Assembly: GCF_024978135.1 (NCBI RefSeq)
Contig: NZ_JANTEZ010000013.1
Coordinates: forward strand, 1 to 39,218
Length of the DNA: 39,218 bases
DNA from: Herbiconiux gentiana
Lineage (GTDB): Bacteria; Actinomycetota; Actinomycetes; Actinomycetales; Microbacteriaceae
Direction: 5' to 3'
The position numbers were made by a program, and so were the translations under genes. The notes below the pieces were generated by a model. That model was not told the origin of the DNA, did not search any database, and saw only the letters and a program-made list of their open reading frames with translations. This document shows, in pieces, positions 25,670 to 33,640 of this stretch (position 1 is the stretch's first letter; every line of letters begins with the position of its first letter).

Positions 25670-26333
25670 GTTCCTGAATGGGGTTTCGATCCGGTGTCAT
25701 CACGCCCGCCGCCCAGAGCACCGACATCGCGGAGTGTCGGTCTCCGCTGAGACCGCCGTCGATGTCGAGCTCGGCACCGCTGATATAACCGGCATCGGAT
25801 GAGGCGAGGAACGCCACCGCCTCGGCCACCTCCCCGGGGTGCGTGAGCTCTCCCACGGCCCGCTGCAAGGGGATGGTCGGCAACGACTCGGTGAGCTCCG
25901 CATCGGCGAGCAGGATGCCCGGCAACACGATGTTGGAACGAACACCACGATCGCCGTGCTTGACGACGACCGCTCGGGAAAATCCCTTCAGCGCCCCGAT
26001 CGCCGCACTGAGCGGCACCGGGCCCGACCGGAAGGTCTGGCCGATTGACGGTGCCACGATCACCAGGGAGCGACTGACAGACTCGTCCGGCGACAAGGAT
26101 GCCACGGCCCTGGCAACCCCGTCCAGCAGCTGCTTGACGTATTCGCCCGCCTCTCCGGGAGGCAGCTCGAGCTCGGCGGGCGACGGCGCAAGGAAGACGG
26201 CGACATCGGCCGCGCCTCCGGGTGCGATGATCTGAGCACCTTCTCGTTGCAGCGCGCGGATCGTGGCAGCACGCAACGCGCCCTCCGATCCCGTCACGCT
26301 CGCGAAGATACCGGAAAGTCCATCCACTGTCAC
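25647..26333 (-). CDS. SDR-like protein lacking the catalytic Tyr and Lys
   Basis: The 228-residue product is shorter than most short-chain dehydrogenases. The second half is clearly SDR (RGVRSNIVLPG, then ELTHPGEVAEAVAFLASSDA, ISGAELDIDGG). The active-site segment, however, reads PLSAAIGALKGFSRA where active SDRs have YxxxK: Leu108 replaces Tyr and Ile112 replaces Lys. The N-terminal VTGSEGALR also lacks the glycines of TGxxxGxG. It is probably not a working dehydrogenase and may be a structural or regulatory partner of the SDR encoded just upstream. Its GTG overlaps that gene's stop (GTGA) and GAGGAG precedes it. It is the last gene of the operon. Confidence 0.85.
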   Translation of the reverse strand: MTVDGLSGIFASVTGSEGALRAATIRALQREGAQIIAPGGAADVAVFLAPSPAELELPPGEAGEYVKQLLDGVARAVASLSPDESVSRSLVIVAPSIGQTFRSGPVPLSAAIGALKGFSRAVVVKHGDRGVRSNIVLPGILLADAELTESLPTIPLQRAVGELTHPGEVAEAVAFLASSDAGYISGAELDIDGGLSGDRHSAMSVLWAAGVMTPDRNPIQELMTRGRR

Positions 26334-27163
26334 AGCTCCTCTTCCCGAGGGCCGAACAAGGCGAGTTCGGCCGAATAGTCCTGAATAGTGGTGGGGAAGC
26401 GCACCGATTTGCCACCGTCGATGGTGATCTCCGCTCCCGTGATGTTGGAGGCACGGTCGGAGGCCAGGAACGCCGCGAGCGCAGCCACATCGGAGGCCGC
26501 CCCGGATCGGGTCGGTGACTCCGGCCTGCGAAAGGGGATCCGGCCCATGTAGTGCTCTGACTGCCCCCGCGTGAGCCCGGTGATGATGAGCCCGGGAAAG
26601 ACGGTGTTGACCCGGATACCGTAACGGCCGAGCTCGACTGCGGCGGACTTTCCGAGACCTCGGAGCCCGAATTTCGCCGCCACATAAGAGATGAGTCCGA
26701 CGTCTGCTTCACGGCCCTGGAGCGAGGAAATGTTTACGATCGAACCACCCCCGGCGCTCCGCATCACGGGCACCACCGCCTTCATCCCGAGCAGGGGACC
26801 ATGGAGGTTTACGGCGAGAGACCGGCTCCAGTCGGCCTCGTCGTACTCTTCGATGAAGCCACCTCCGTGGATTCCGGCGTTGTTCATCAAAACCGTGACC
26901 GGCCCGAACACCTTCTCGGCGTAAGCGACCGCGCTCGTCCAGGCCTCGCCATCGGCGACATTGAGTTCAAAGAAGCGGGCGTTTGCACCAAGGGATGCGG
27001 CGAGTTCCCTTCCCGGCGTGACGTTGACGTCGGTGAGAAGCACTTTGGCGCCGTCGGCGATGAATCGCTCGGCGGAGGCGGCTCCCATACCCGAAGCCGC
27101 TCCGGTGATCAGGGCGACTCTTCCGGCGAGAGCGCCGGAAGAGTCGGGTTCGCTCCCAGTCAC
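26330..27163 (-). CDS. Short-chain dehydrogenase/reductase (SDR)
   Basis: The 277-residue classical SDR has the cofactor motif TGAASGMG (~20-27), NNAG (~94-97), and catalytic Ser147, Tyr160 and Lys164 (SYVAAK). The C-terminal SNITGAEITIDGG is typical. An Asp (LTDVN) after beta2 suggests NAD(H) preference. It oxidises or reduces a secondary alcohol or carbonyl intermediate. The GTG at 27163 overlaps the aldolase stop (GTGA). A perfect 14-bp hairpin lies within its first codons at 27115-27146. Its stop overlaps the start of the SDR-like gene that follows. Confidence 0.93.
   Translation of the reverse strand: MTGSEPDSSGALAGRVALITGAASGMGAASAERFIADGAKVLLTDVNVTPGRELAASLGANARFFELNVADGEAWTSAVAYAEKVFGPVTVLMNNAGIHGGGFIEEYDEADWSRSLAVNLHGPLLGMKAVVPVMRSAGGGSIVNISSLQGREADVGLISYVAAKFGLRGLGKSAAVELGRYGIRVNTVFPGLIITGLTRGQSEHYMGRIPFRRPESPTRSGAASDVAALAAFLASDRASNITGAEITIDGGKSVRFPTTIQDYSAELALFGPREEEL
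27115..27146. repeat. Perfect 14-bp hairpin inside the start of an SDR gene
   Basis: Arms at 27115-27128 and 27133-27146 are perfectly complementary across a 4-base AGAG loop. The structure would form in the operon mRNA 18 nt downstream of the SDR GTG start. No T-tract follows on either strand, so it is unlikely to be a simple terminator. Confidence 0.75.
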
Positions 27164-27996
27164 GACCCCACCGCCGGGGTGGAGTCGTGCTGCGCCAACG
27201 CGGCAAGGGACGACCGCAGGCCGTCGAAGATCACTCCGCGATCGCTGACAACGGTGACGATCCGGGAGCCCGATTCGTCGAGCGCCCCGAACTCCCACTC
27301 CGCCGAGGCAGTGACGTACTCGATCCCCGCCGCCCGGCAGGCGTCGACCACGCGGTCGTGGTAGCGCCGGAGTTCCGGGTGCGAGACGTCCGCATCCAGA
27401 CCCAAGGCCATTCCCAGATCGAACGGCCCGTAGACGAGGCCGTCGAGTCCGCCCTCACGTGCGATGACTTCGACATTCTCGACGCCTTCGATGTCTTCGA
27501 TGAGTCCGAACACCAGCACATCGCTGTCCGCACGCCGGTAGTCGTCGGTCCAGTCCGTACTGATGTGTCCGACGGAGCGAACCGAGGGACAGGCTCCACG
27601 GATGCCGAGCGGGCTGTACCGCACGCTCGCTGCGATGGCTCTGGCCTCGTCGAGCGTCCGCACGTGCGGAACCATGATTCCGGTGGCTCCGAGATCGAGC
27701 ACCCGCTGGATGAAAGACGGGGCATGGTCGGCGACACGCACGATGGAATCCAACCCGGTGGCATCCGCGGCACGGATCAGGTCACGGATGTCCGACAGCC
27801 CGAGCGAGCCGTGCTCGGCGTCGATCCAGGCGTAGTCGTAGCCGAGGACTCCGGCGATCTCGACGAAATCGGGGGTAGGCAGCTGCACGGCGAAGCCGTA
27901 GGCGCGCTCGCCTGATTCGATCTTGGTGCGGATGTTGCGAGGACGGGTTTTCATGAGCGTATCTGCCCTTCGTTTCTGAAATGCGGCGCGAGTCAT
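27160..27996 (-). CDS. HpcH/HpaI-family aldolase
   Basis: The 278-residue class II pyruvate-type aldolase of the HpcH/HpaI family has IDAEHGS carrying the catalytic His. IEDIEGVENVE and GPFDLGMALG supply the metal-binding Glu and Asp, and GIMVPHVRT is another family segment. Such enzymes cleave 2-keto-4-hydroxy acids to pyruvate (or a related keto acid) plus an aldehyde. The ATG at 27996 overlaps the upstream stop (ATGA), as at the other junctions of this operon. An internal ATG at 27954, giving MKTRPRNIRTK, has AAGGG about 11 nt upstream and matches the usual family N-terminus better, so it is a serious alternative. Confidence 0.9.
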   Translation of the reverse strand: MTRAAFQKRRADTLMKTRPRNIRTKIESGERAYGFAVQLPTPDFVEIAGVLGYDYAWIDAEHGSLGLSDIRDLIRAADATGLDSIVRVADHAPSFIQRVLDLGATGIMVPHVRTLDEARAIAASVRYSPLGIRGACPSVRSVGHISTDWTDDYRRADSDVLVFGLIEDIEGVENVEVIAREGGLDGLVYGPFDLGMALGLDADVSHPELRRYHDRVVDACRAAGIEYVTASAEWEFGALDESGSRIVTVVSDRGVIFDGLRSSLAALAQHDSTPAVGS

Positions 27997-28865
27997 CGGC
28001 CGACGATTAGTCGCTGCTGTCGTGTGAGTGGGGCTCCGCCGAGGGCTGGGGGGCCAAGGGTGAAGAACGCGCGGGCCCCCTTGGAAAAATCGCTCTCGAG
28101 ATCGTCGTACTGATTGACGCCGACAGGGAGGCCAAATTCTTTGCCGGCGGCGAGGATCGCGTCGAGTCCGTCTCGGGTGCGGACCGGGTCGGAATAGGAG
28201 AGTGACAAGTCACCTCCGCCTGCCCAGAGCATGGCTTTGATACCTGCCTCGGTGAGCTGACGCGCGATATCGCGCACATTTTCGACGCCGCGGTAGCTCT
28301 CGATGATGAAGATCAGGAGCAGTTCGCCCTGCGGGTCGAGACCCCACACATCCGATCTGGCGACGTAGTCCTCGACGTCGAGGCCCCAATACCGGGCCGG
28401 CACTGCGGGACTGAACCCGCGACGGCCTTCCGGGAGGTAATCCGGCGACGCCGGGGCCTGCGCATAGCGAGCCGCCGCTACGGCATGGAGCGCCTGTTGC
28501 GCGGTCTCGATGTGCGGGAACATCAACCCGGCGACTCCGGTGTCGAGCACCTGTTTGATCACCCATTCGTTCATCTCGCGACCGGCCGGCGGGAGGCGCG
28601 GGATGACCGGTTTGATCGCCCGTCTCCCGCCGGCGGCGAAGTCGGCGGGGTCGATCAGGTTCCAAAGGAATTGCCGCAGCTGGCCGAGGTCGTAAGGCTG
28701 GTGCTCGAGGTCGTAGAGCAGGAAGTCGTAGTCGCTGGCCTGCACCGAAGCGGCGGTCTGGTAGTCGGCTCCGATGCCGTAGTAGTTGACCCAAAGAGTG
28801 AAGAGCGCCGCATCAGCCTCGAGGTGATCGAGCAGCGGATTGAGGTGCCCGCCCAGCTCGGTCAC
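27993..28865 (-). CDS. HpcH/HpaI-like aldolase, divergent second copy
   Basis: The 290-residue product shares the aldolase layout: YDLEHQP (catalytic His and a Glu), LMFPHIETAQQ, the metal-ligand Glu in FIIESYRGVENV and Asp in GGGDLSLSYS. It is only distantly similar to the downstream HpcH/HpaI protein and has an extra ~25-residue segment after the HIET motif, so it probably acts on a different intermediate. Its GTG overlaps the stop of the upstream SDR (GTGA), and it lacks its own ribosome binding site, so translation is coupled. Whether it is an aldolase, a lyase or an isomerase cannot be told from sequence. Confidence 0.85.
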   Translation of the reverse strand: MTELGGHLNPLLDHLEADAALFTLWVNYYGIGADYQTAASVQASDYDFLLYDLEHQPYDLGQLRQFLWNLIDPADFAAGGRRAIKPVIPRLPPAGREMNEWVIKQVLDTGVAGLMFPHIETAQQALHAVAAARYAQAPASPDYLPEGRRGFSPAVPARYWGLDVEDYVARSDVWGLDPQGELLLIFIIESYRGVENVRDIARQLTEAGIKAMLWAGGGDLSLSYSDPVRTRDGLDAILAAGKEFGLPVGVNQYDDLESDFSKGARAFFTLGPPALGGAPLTRQQRLIVGR

Positions 28866-29671
28866 AGCGCAGACACCCGGTGCGCGCCACCGTCGACGCT
28901 GAGCAGCTCGCCGGTAACGTACCGGGAGAGGTCGGTGGCGAAGAATTCGATGGCGCCGACCATGTCATCCGGCGTGCCTAGTCGTCGCAGCGGCACCTTC
29001 TCGTCCTGGTCGCTGGTGCCGATCCCTCGCGCTTTCGCGGTGGCGATTACGCGTCCTGTGCGGATCAGTCCCGGTGCCACAGCGTTCACTCGCACGCCCT
29101 CAGGGCCAAGTTCCACGGCGAGCGACTGAGTCAGCGAGACGACGGCAGCCTTCGCGGCGACGTAGATTGCATAGGAGCCGTCACGGCTGCCGAATACACC
29201 GAAGGTCGCGATGTTGATGATTGAGCCACCGGGCTTGGTGATCATTGGCGCCGCTTCCTGACACAGATAGAGCGCGCTGTAGAAGTTGGCGTCCATGAGC
29301 TTCTTCGTGTCTTCGTCGGGTGTGCGGGTGAGACTGCTGCGGTCGGGCGGCGTGATGGCGCCGCCGGCGTTGTTCACCAGGATGTCGAGGCGACCGAAGG
29401 AGTCAATGGCGGTTTGGACGGCGGCGTGTGCCGCCTCGCGCGTCGAGAGGTCGCCCTGAACGCTGACCGCGTTCCCGCCGGCGGCGCGAATTTCTGCTTC
29501 GACGGACTCTTCGACCTCTCCCCAACTCTTTCCGGACTCGAGGTTGATGTCGGCGATGACGATGTTGGCGCCGAGTTTGGCGAGATGGTGGGCGTACGCG
29601 CGGCCCATACCCGCCGCGCTTCCGGTGACCAGGGCGACTTTTCCTGCAAGCGGCTGATGGGTGGTTGTCAT
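28862..29671 (-). CDS. Short-chain dehydrogenase/reductase (SDR)
   Basis: The 269-residue SDR has TGSAAGMG (~17-24), NNAG (~100-103), and Tyr170 and Lys174 in YVAAK. The usual catalytic Ser position is occupied by the NIATFG segment, where Thr156 is the nearest hydroxyl residue, an uncommon but known variation. ADIN after beta2 suggests NAD preference. It probably performs the first oxidation of the imported compound. The ATG at 29671 has CGGAG about 10 nt upstream and lies 24 nt after the MFS stop. Its stop overlaps the start of the next gene. Confidence 0.92.
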   Translation of the reverse strand: MTTTHQPLAGKVALVTGSAAGMGRAYAHHLAKLGANIVIADINLESGKSWGEVEESVEAEIRAAGGNAVSVQGDLSTREAAHAAVQTAIDSFGRLDILVNNAGGAITPPDRSSLTRTPDEDTKKLMDANFYSALYLCQEAAPMITKPGGSIINIATFGVFGSRDGSYAIYVAAKAAVVSLTQSLAVELGPEGVRVNAVAPGLIRTGRVIATAKARGIGTSDQDEKVPLRRLGTPDDMVGAIEFFATDLSRYVTGELLSVDGGAHRVSAL

Positions 29672-29695
29672 TGTGGTGCTCCGTTTCTCCTGGAT

Positions 29696-31117
29696 TTATC
29701 GGTTTGCTGCGGGTGCCGCTGTCGAGCGCAAGCCATCGGCTCTCTCCGCTTTGAGTTGCTGATGTGCGGCTCGGATTCCGATGACCGGGCCGAACATGAC
29801 GATGATGGCCATGACCACGGCGACGATCGCGAGGTACACGAACACGCCCTGAACGGCGAAGGCGGCGATGACGGCGGCGATGATGATTCCGCTGAAGATT
29901 CCGGCGATACGGCCCACCCCATTGGCGAAACCCGCCCCTACTCCGCGAACCGTGACGGGGAACATCTCCGGCACATAGGCGTACATGGTTGCCGAGACGA
30001 CCTGAGAAAGGAGGTTCGCGAGGAATCCGGCGATCAGGAGCACGGGCACCGAGTCCACGAAGCCGATAGTGAGATAGCTGACGGCCATCAGGATGACGGC
30101 CAGCGCGATGCTGACCTTCCGCTCGATCCGGTCGATGAACAGCAGCGCTACGAGAGCCCCTGCCATGGTGGCGAAAGAGAGGATGAAAGAGAACGTGAGT
30201 GCGTCCGTTTGGGGGTAACCTCGCTCGATGAGGATCGTTGGAAGCCAGGAGCCGAAGCCGTAGTTCAGCAGGATGAGGCAGCAGAACGCAAGCGTGGCCA
30301 CGAGTGTGCGGGAGATGAGATTCTTGCGGAAGATGTCCAGAATGGAGCTCTTACTCCGAGCTACCACGGTGGGCACGATCTTGAGCTCCGGGAGCGGTCC
30401 GCGCTTTGCCTCGTACTGGGACTCGTAGATTCGCAGCTGTGCGTCCGCCAGGTCGCCTCGTCCCTTAACGGCCAACCAGCGAGGAGACTCTGGGAGATAT
30501 TTCAGAGCGAACGCTGCCGGGATCAGGCCGAGGCCGCCCACGATGAACACGACATGCCACAGACCGAGCGGAACGAAGATACGTCCGACCAGCGCGATGA
30601 TTGGTCCGCCGATGAGACTTATGCCGAGCACGAGTGCCATGACGCGCCCGCGGAAGGGCTTCGGGAAGGTCTCTGAGACAGTGACAAGGATCGCACCGGT
30701 AGCCATCTGCAGGCCAAATCCTGTGAACAGCCGCAAACCACCAAGGATTTCAGGGGTGGGCGCGAGCGCGCTGGCAAGCGACGCCAGCGAGAAGATCAGT
30801 ACACCGACCAGCACGAGCGGACGCCGGCCGAACCGGTCGGCGAGTCGACCTCCGATTACGCCACCGAGAAACATGCCGATAAACGCTGTCGAGGCAAGCA
30901 GACCGATTTGCTCAACGCTGATGCCCCAGTCGGCGATCAAACCGGGGGCGACGTATGAGAAGGATGCGAGATCGATGATGTCGAAAGTGAACACCGAGAT
31001 GAGAAGCACAATCAGCACGATGTGCTTTCGCGTGAGCGCGGGGATGCGGTCGAGTCGTGCAGTGATCTCTTCCGGGGTGAACGACCTGCCTGCGGGCAGA
31101 TCAGGTGCTTGGGCCAC
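29696..31117 (-). CDS. MFS transporter (sugar/aromatic-acid:H+ symporter type)
   Basis: The 473-residue product has twelve predicted membrane helices. The loop 2-3 signature GGRLADRFGRRPLVL and PESPRWL after helix 6 place it near the sugar-porter and aromatic-acid/H+ symporter families. It is the first gene of the operon and presumably imports its starting substrate. The GTG at 31117 has AAGGAAG four bases upstream; the open frame before it covers the divergent LysR promoter. Only 43 bp separate its start from the LysR start, so their promoters overlap and LysR control is likely. Confidence 0.92.
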   Translation of the reverse strand: MAQAPDLPAGRSFTPEEITARLDRIPALTRKHIVLIVLLISVFTFDIIDLASFSYVAPGLIADWGISVEQIGLLASTAFIGMFLGGVIGGRLADRFGRRPLVLVGVLIFSLASLASALAPTPEILGGLRLFTGFGLQMATGAILVTVSETFPKPFRGRVMALVLGISLIGGPIIALVGRIFVPLGLWHVVFIVGGLGLIPAAFALKYLPESPRWLAVKGRGDLADAQLRIYESQYEAKRGPLPELKIVPTVVARSKSSILDIFRKNLISRTLVATLAFCCLILLNYGFGSWLPTILIERGYPQTDALTFSFILSFATMAGALVALLFIDRIERKVSIALAVILMAVSYLTIGFVDSVPVLLIAGFLANLLSQVVSATMYAYVPEMFPVTVRGVGAGFANGVGRIAGIFSGIIIAAVIAAFAVQGVFVYLAIVAVVMAIIVMFGPVIGIRAAHQQLKAERADGLRSTAAPAANR

Positions 31118-31160
31118 GAGACTTCCTTGTCTTTTGGGGGTTGAGCAGGAGCAGCTTTGA

Positions 31161-32171
31161 TTGGACGATAGATCCGAAGAGGCATCTCTCACTTCGGCCC
31201 TGCAGAAGTCCGCTTCGGCAGATTGGAACGTCTTGCAGTTCACTCATCTGGAAACATTCCTTGCAGTCATTGAGCACAAATCGTTTGCTGCAGCGGCCAA
31301 GAGCCTGTTCATCGCGCCATCCCGAGTGACCGAGCGGGTGCAGCAACTCGAAGCGGAGCTGAACATCACCCTCATTGACCGCTCGAGCCGCCAATTGGCG
31401 GCCACCCAGGCCGGCCTTGCCCTCATCCCACGAGCTCGAGCTGTCATTCGGGAATTCGAAACCATTCGCACGCTATTTCCTGAAGACTCGGCGCCCCGGC
31501 TACGTGTCGGAATGCGCTCACTCCCGCTGGAGCTCCTCGAGGAACTGAAGTCGGCTCTCGAGTCAGCCATCGGCAGGCGGGCTATCGACACGTTGCCGCT
31601 GGACTCGGCCACCCAGACCCAGCTCCTACTGACTGGGCGCCTGGATTTCGGATTCGTGTGGGTGCAGCCCCCGCCCCCGCTGCGCTCTCTCCGGGTGATC
31701 ACAGAAAGTCTCGCCGTGGTCGTCCCGGCCAACCGAAAGTTCTCGGCGCTCGAACGGGTGGCCCCCGAGGATCTGGCCGGGCTGAAGTTGGCTTCCACCG
31801 TCGACCCTTTGACCGTCCCGGCCGACCTCGGACCTTATCTCGATTACCTGCCGCGTTGCGATCGGGTCAACAGTGCCGTCCTCGGCGGCACCCATCTTTT
31901 GGTCTCCAGCGGAGAGCACTGTGCCTTCGTCCCAACGAATTCCAATGAACATTTTCTGCTGTCACCCGAAACCCGGCGGAACATCCTCATCAAGCCGCTT
32001 CTCGAGCCCGCTCCCGTCTTGACGACGTATCTTGCCTGGCATCGGGAGACAGAGGGCACCGCCGCCTTTCAACCCGTCGTCAGCGCGGTGACCCGCATCT
32101 TCGATCTGCGCCCGCTTGTCGTCGATACCGCGATTCCGACCGAACGTTCTGTTTTCACGAACGACAGCTGA
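31161..32171 (+). CDS. LysR-family transcriptional regulator
   Basis: The 336-residue product has an HTH (~28-85) with FTHLETFLAVIEHKSFAAAA and SRVTERVQQLEAEL, followed by a linker helix and a periplasmic-binding-like effector domain (~110-310). The TTG at 31161 was chosen because AGGAG lies about 9 nt upstream; it would be a long N-terminus for the family, and a TTG near 31,233 is possible. It is divergent from the MFS operon, the classic layout for a LysR activator, and is followed 43 nt later by the cyclase gene on the same strand. It probably senses a pathway intermediate. Confidence 0.88.
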   Translation: MDDRSEEASLTSALQKSASADWNVLQFTHLETFLAVIEHKSFAAAAKSLFIAPSRVTERVQQLEAELNITLIDRSSRQLAATQAGLALIPRARAVIREFETIRTLFPEDSAPRLRVGMRSLPLELLEELKSALESAIGRRAIDTLPLDSATQTQLLLTGRLDFGFVWVQPPPPLRSLRVITESLAVVVPANRKFSALERVAPEDLAGLKLASTVDPLTVPADLGPYLDYLPRCDRVNSAVLGGTHLLVSSGEHCAFVPTNSNEHFLLSPETRRNILIKPLLEPAPVLTTYLAWHRETEGTAAFQPVVSAVTRIFDLRPLVVDTAIPTERSVFTNDS

Positions 32172-32184
32172 CCGGGCGCGCATA

Positions 32185-32207
32185 CCGTTGGAGACACAAT
32201 CCAACGG
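32185..32207. repeat. 8-bp inverted repeat at the cyclase ribosome binding site
   Basis: CCGTTGGA (32185-32192) and TCCAACGG (32200-32207) are perfect arms around GACACAA. The right arm overlaps AACGGAGG, the Shine-Dalgarno region of the cyclase gene starting at 32215. It could be a protein binding site or an mRNA hairpin that masks the ribosome binding site. Confidence 0.6.
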
Positions 32208-32214
32208 AGGAACT

Positions 32215-33189
32215 GTGGCCACGACATCCGGTCTGACGACGAGCACTATCGAGCGCTATTTCAATGAATTGTCCAACTGGGGCCGGTGGGGCGAGGACGA
32301 CCGAAAAGGCACGCTGAACCTGATCACGCCCGACGTCCGCCGGCACGCACTCGCAAGCGTGCGCACGGGTCGCGCAGTCTCGCTCTCCCGAGACCTGGAC
32401 CCGTCGAACCCCGACCCCGTGCACTCAGGAATCGCAGCCCTTGAACGCACCACCCATGCCGGTGAAGTCAAACGAACCTTCGGGGAAGGGGTCCGTTGGG
32501 ATGCTGCTGGGGAAGACATTCACGTATCCCCCCACGGCGGAAACGCCCACCTCGACGGCCTCGCCCACTATTCCTGGGACGGCAGGAACTACAACGGGTT
32601 CCCTGCCGACGCAACCACGGCGGAGGACGGTGCGACGAAGCTGGCTGTGCACCATGCTGCCGAGGGCATCATCACCCGCGGCGTACTCCTCGACATCGCG
32701 GGTCTGTTCGGCGTCGAGTTCGTCGAGCGCGGCTACGCGATCACCACCTCCGACCTGGAAGCCGCCGAGAAACGACAAGGTGTTACAGTGCGATCCGGTG
32801 ACGCCCTCCTCATACATACCGGAAACGCGGCGGCGATAATCGCCAACGGTCCCCTTTACCTCGGTGAGACGAAAGGACCCCTGGACGGCGTGCAGACCGG
32901 CCTCGACGCCTCTGCGCTCCCCTATCTCCGGGAACGGGACATCGCGATCATGGGAGCCGACGGGACGCACGACGTTCAGCCGCCGCAGTTCTCCGACTTC
33001 AACTTCGCCCGCCCGATCCACAGCGTCACTCTGGTGGCTATCGGCCTCTGGCTGATGGACAATCTCGATCTCACCGCACTCACCGCCGAATGCACCGAAG
33101 CTCAGCAATGGGACTTTCTCTTCACCGCATTGCCCTGGAGGTTCGTCGGATCGACCTCGAGCCCCCTCAACCCCGTAGCGGTGCTCTGA
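32215..33189 (+). CDS. Cyclase-family hydrolase (PF04199, kynurenine-formamidase-like)
   Basis: The 324-residue metal-dependent hydrolase belongs to the 'putative cyclase' family. The metal motif reads HGGNAHLDGLAHY (~103-115), a variant of HxGTHxDxxxH. The C-terminal part has DFNFARPIHS and LTAECTEAQQWDF with further family residues. Members open amides or lactones, for example N-formylkynurenine and some sugar or aromatic lactones. The GTG at 32215 has GGAGG five bases upstream; the longer frame overlaps the LysR end. It lies behind LysR and may hydrolyse a lactone intermediate of the divergent operon's pathway, which is an inference from context. Confidence 0.9.
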   Translation: MATTSGLTTSTIERYFNELSNWGRWGEDDRKGTLNLITPDVRRHALASVRTGRAVSLSRDLDPSNPDPVHSGIAALERTTHAGEVKRTFGEGVRWDAAGEDIHVSPHGGNAHLDGLAHYSWDGRNYNGFPADATTAEDGATKLAVHHAAEGIITRGVLLDIAGLFGVEFVERGYAITTSDLEAAEKRQGVTVRSGDALLIHTGNAAAIIANGPLYLGETKGPLDGVQTGLDASALPYLRERDIAIMGADGTHDVQPPQFSDFNFARPIHSVTLVAIGLWLMDNLDLTALTAECTEAQQWDFLFTALPWRFVGSTSSPLNPVAVL

Positions 33190-33640
33190 CAACGCGGCAC
33201 GCAGCTGCTCCGGCCGGAACAACGAAAGACTTGCACGGGGAGAGGCGACGAATGGTTAGGTCCCAATTAATCTGAGCCAACTGGCGCAGACGCGAACCCT
33301 CTCCCCGTGCAACACCCCGACAATCCGGGGGTTCTCACCATGACATGGATGAGCCGCCGCAGCGAAGTCATGGCCCTCGCGGATCGGGTCTTCCCACGCA
33401 GCTTTCCATCTACTCGAAGTGGTGATCGACGTAGCGACGTACGGGCGAGGCATCGACTGGGGCTGATCGCCTATCGGATCGAGCCAAGCCCTTGCCGATG
33501 AATTTGGCACGACCAGAGGTTGTCCTCACCGGGTTATTGAAGCACCTGTAGCGGCATCTATATGTGATACCTCAGAGGCGGTAGCCTGAGCGGCACAATC
33601 CTGACCGGAGCGATGAGCCGGCAGCTGAGGGGGACATCAG
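33190..33640. other. Gene-poor stretch after the cyclase gene
   Basis: No gene is supported here. Open frames on both strands are short and lack recognisable motifs; one on the complement (33256-33510) reads RWKAAWEDPIREGHDF but could not be assigned. The stretch holds a long-spaced perfect inverted repeat (33231-33312) and a small hairpin CCCCG/CGGGG at 33315-33330. Base composition drops to a lower GC content than the neighbouring genes. It probably marks the edge of the integrase-linked segment. Confidence 0.5.
33231..33312. repeat. 15-bp perfect inverted repeat with 52-bp spacer
   Basis: TTGCACGGGGAGAGG (33231-33245) is the exact reverse complement of 33298-33312. The spacer is AT-richer than its surroundings and includes tcccaattaatctgagcc. 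Short terminal-repeat-like ends around a small non-coding piece suggest a miniature mobile element or a transcript stem. Confidence 0.7.

Noticed and set aside
33256-33510. 84-residue open frame on the complement after the cyclase gene
   Set aside because: It has no ribosome binding site, no motif I recognise, and crosses one arm of the inverted repeat.
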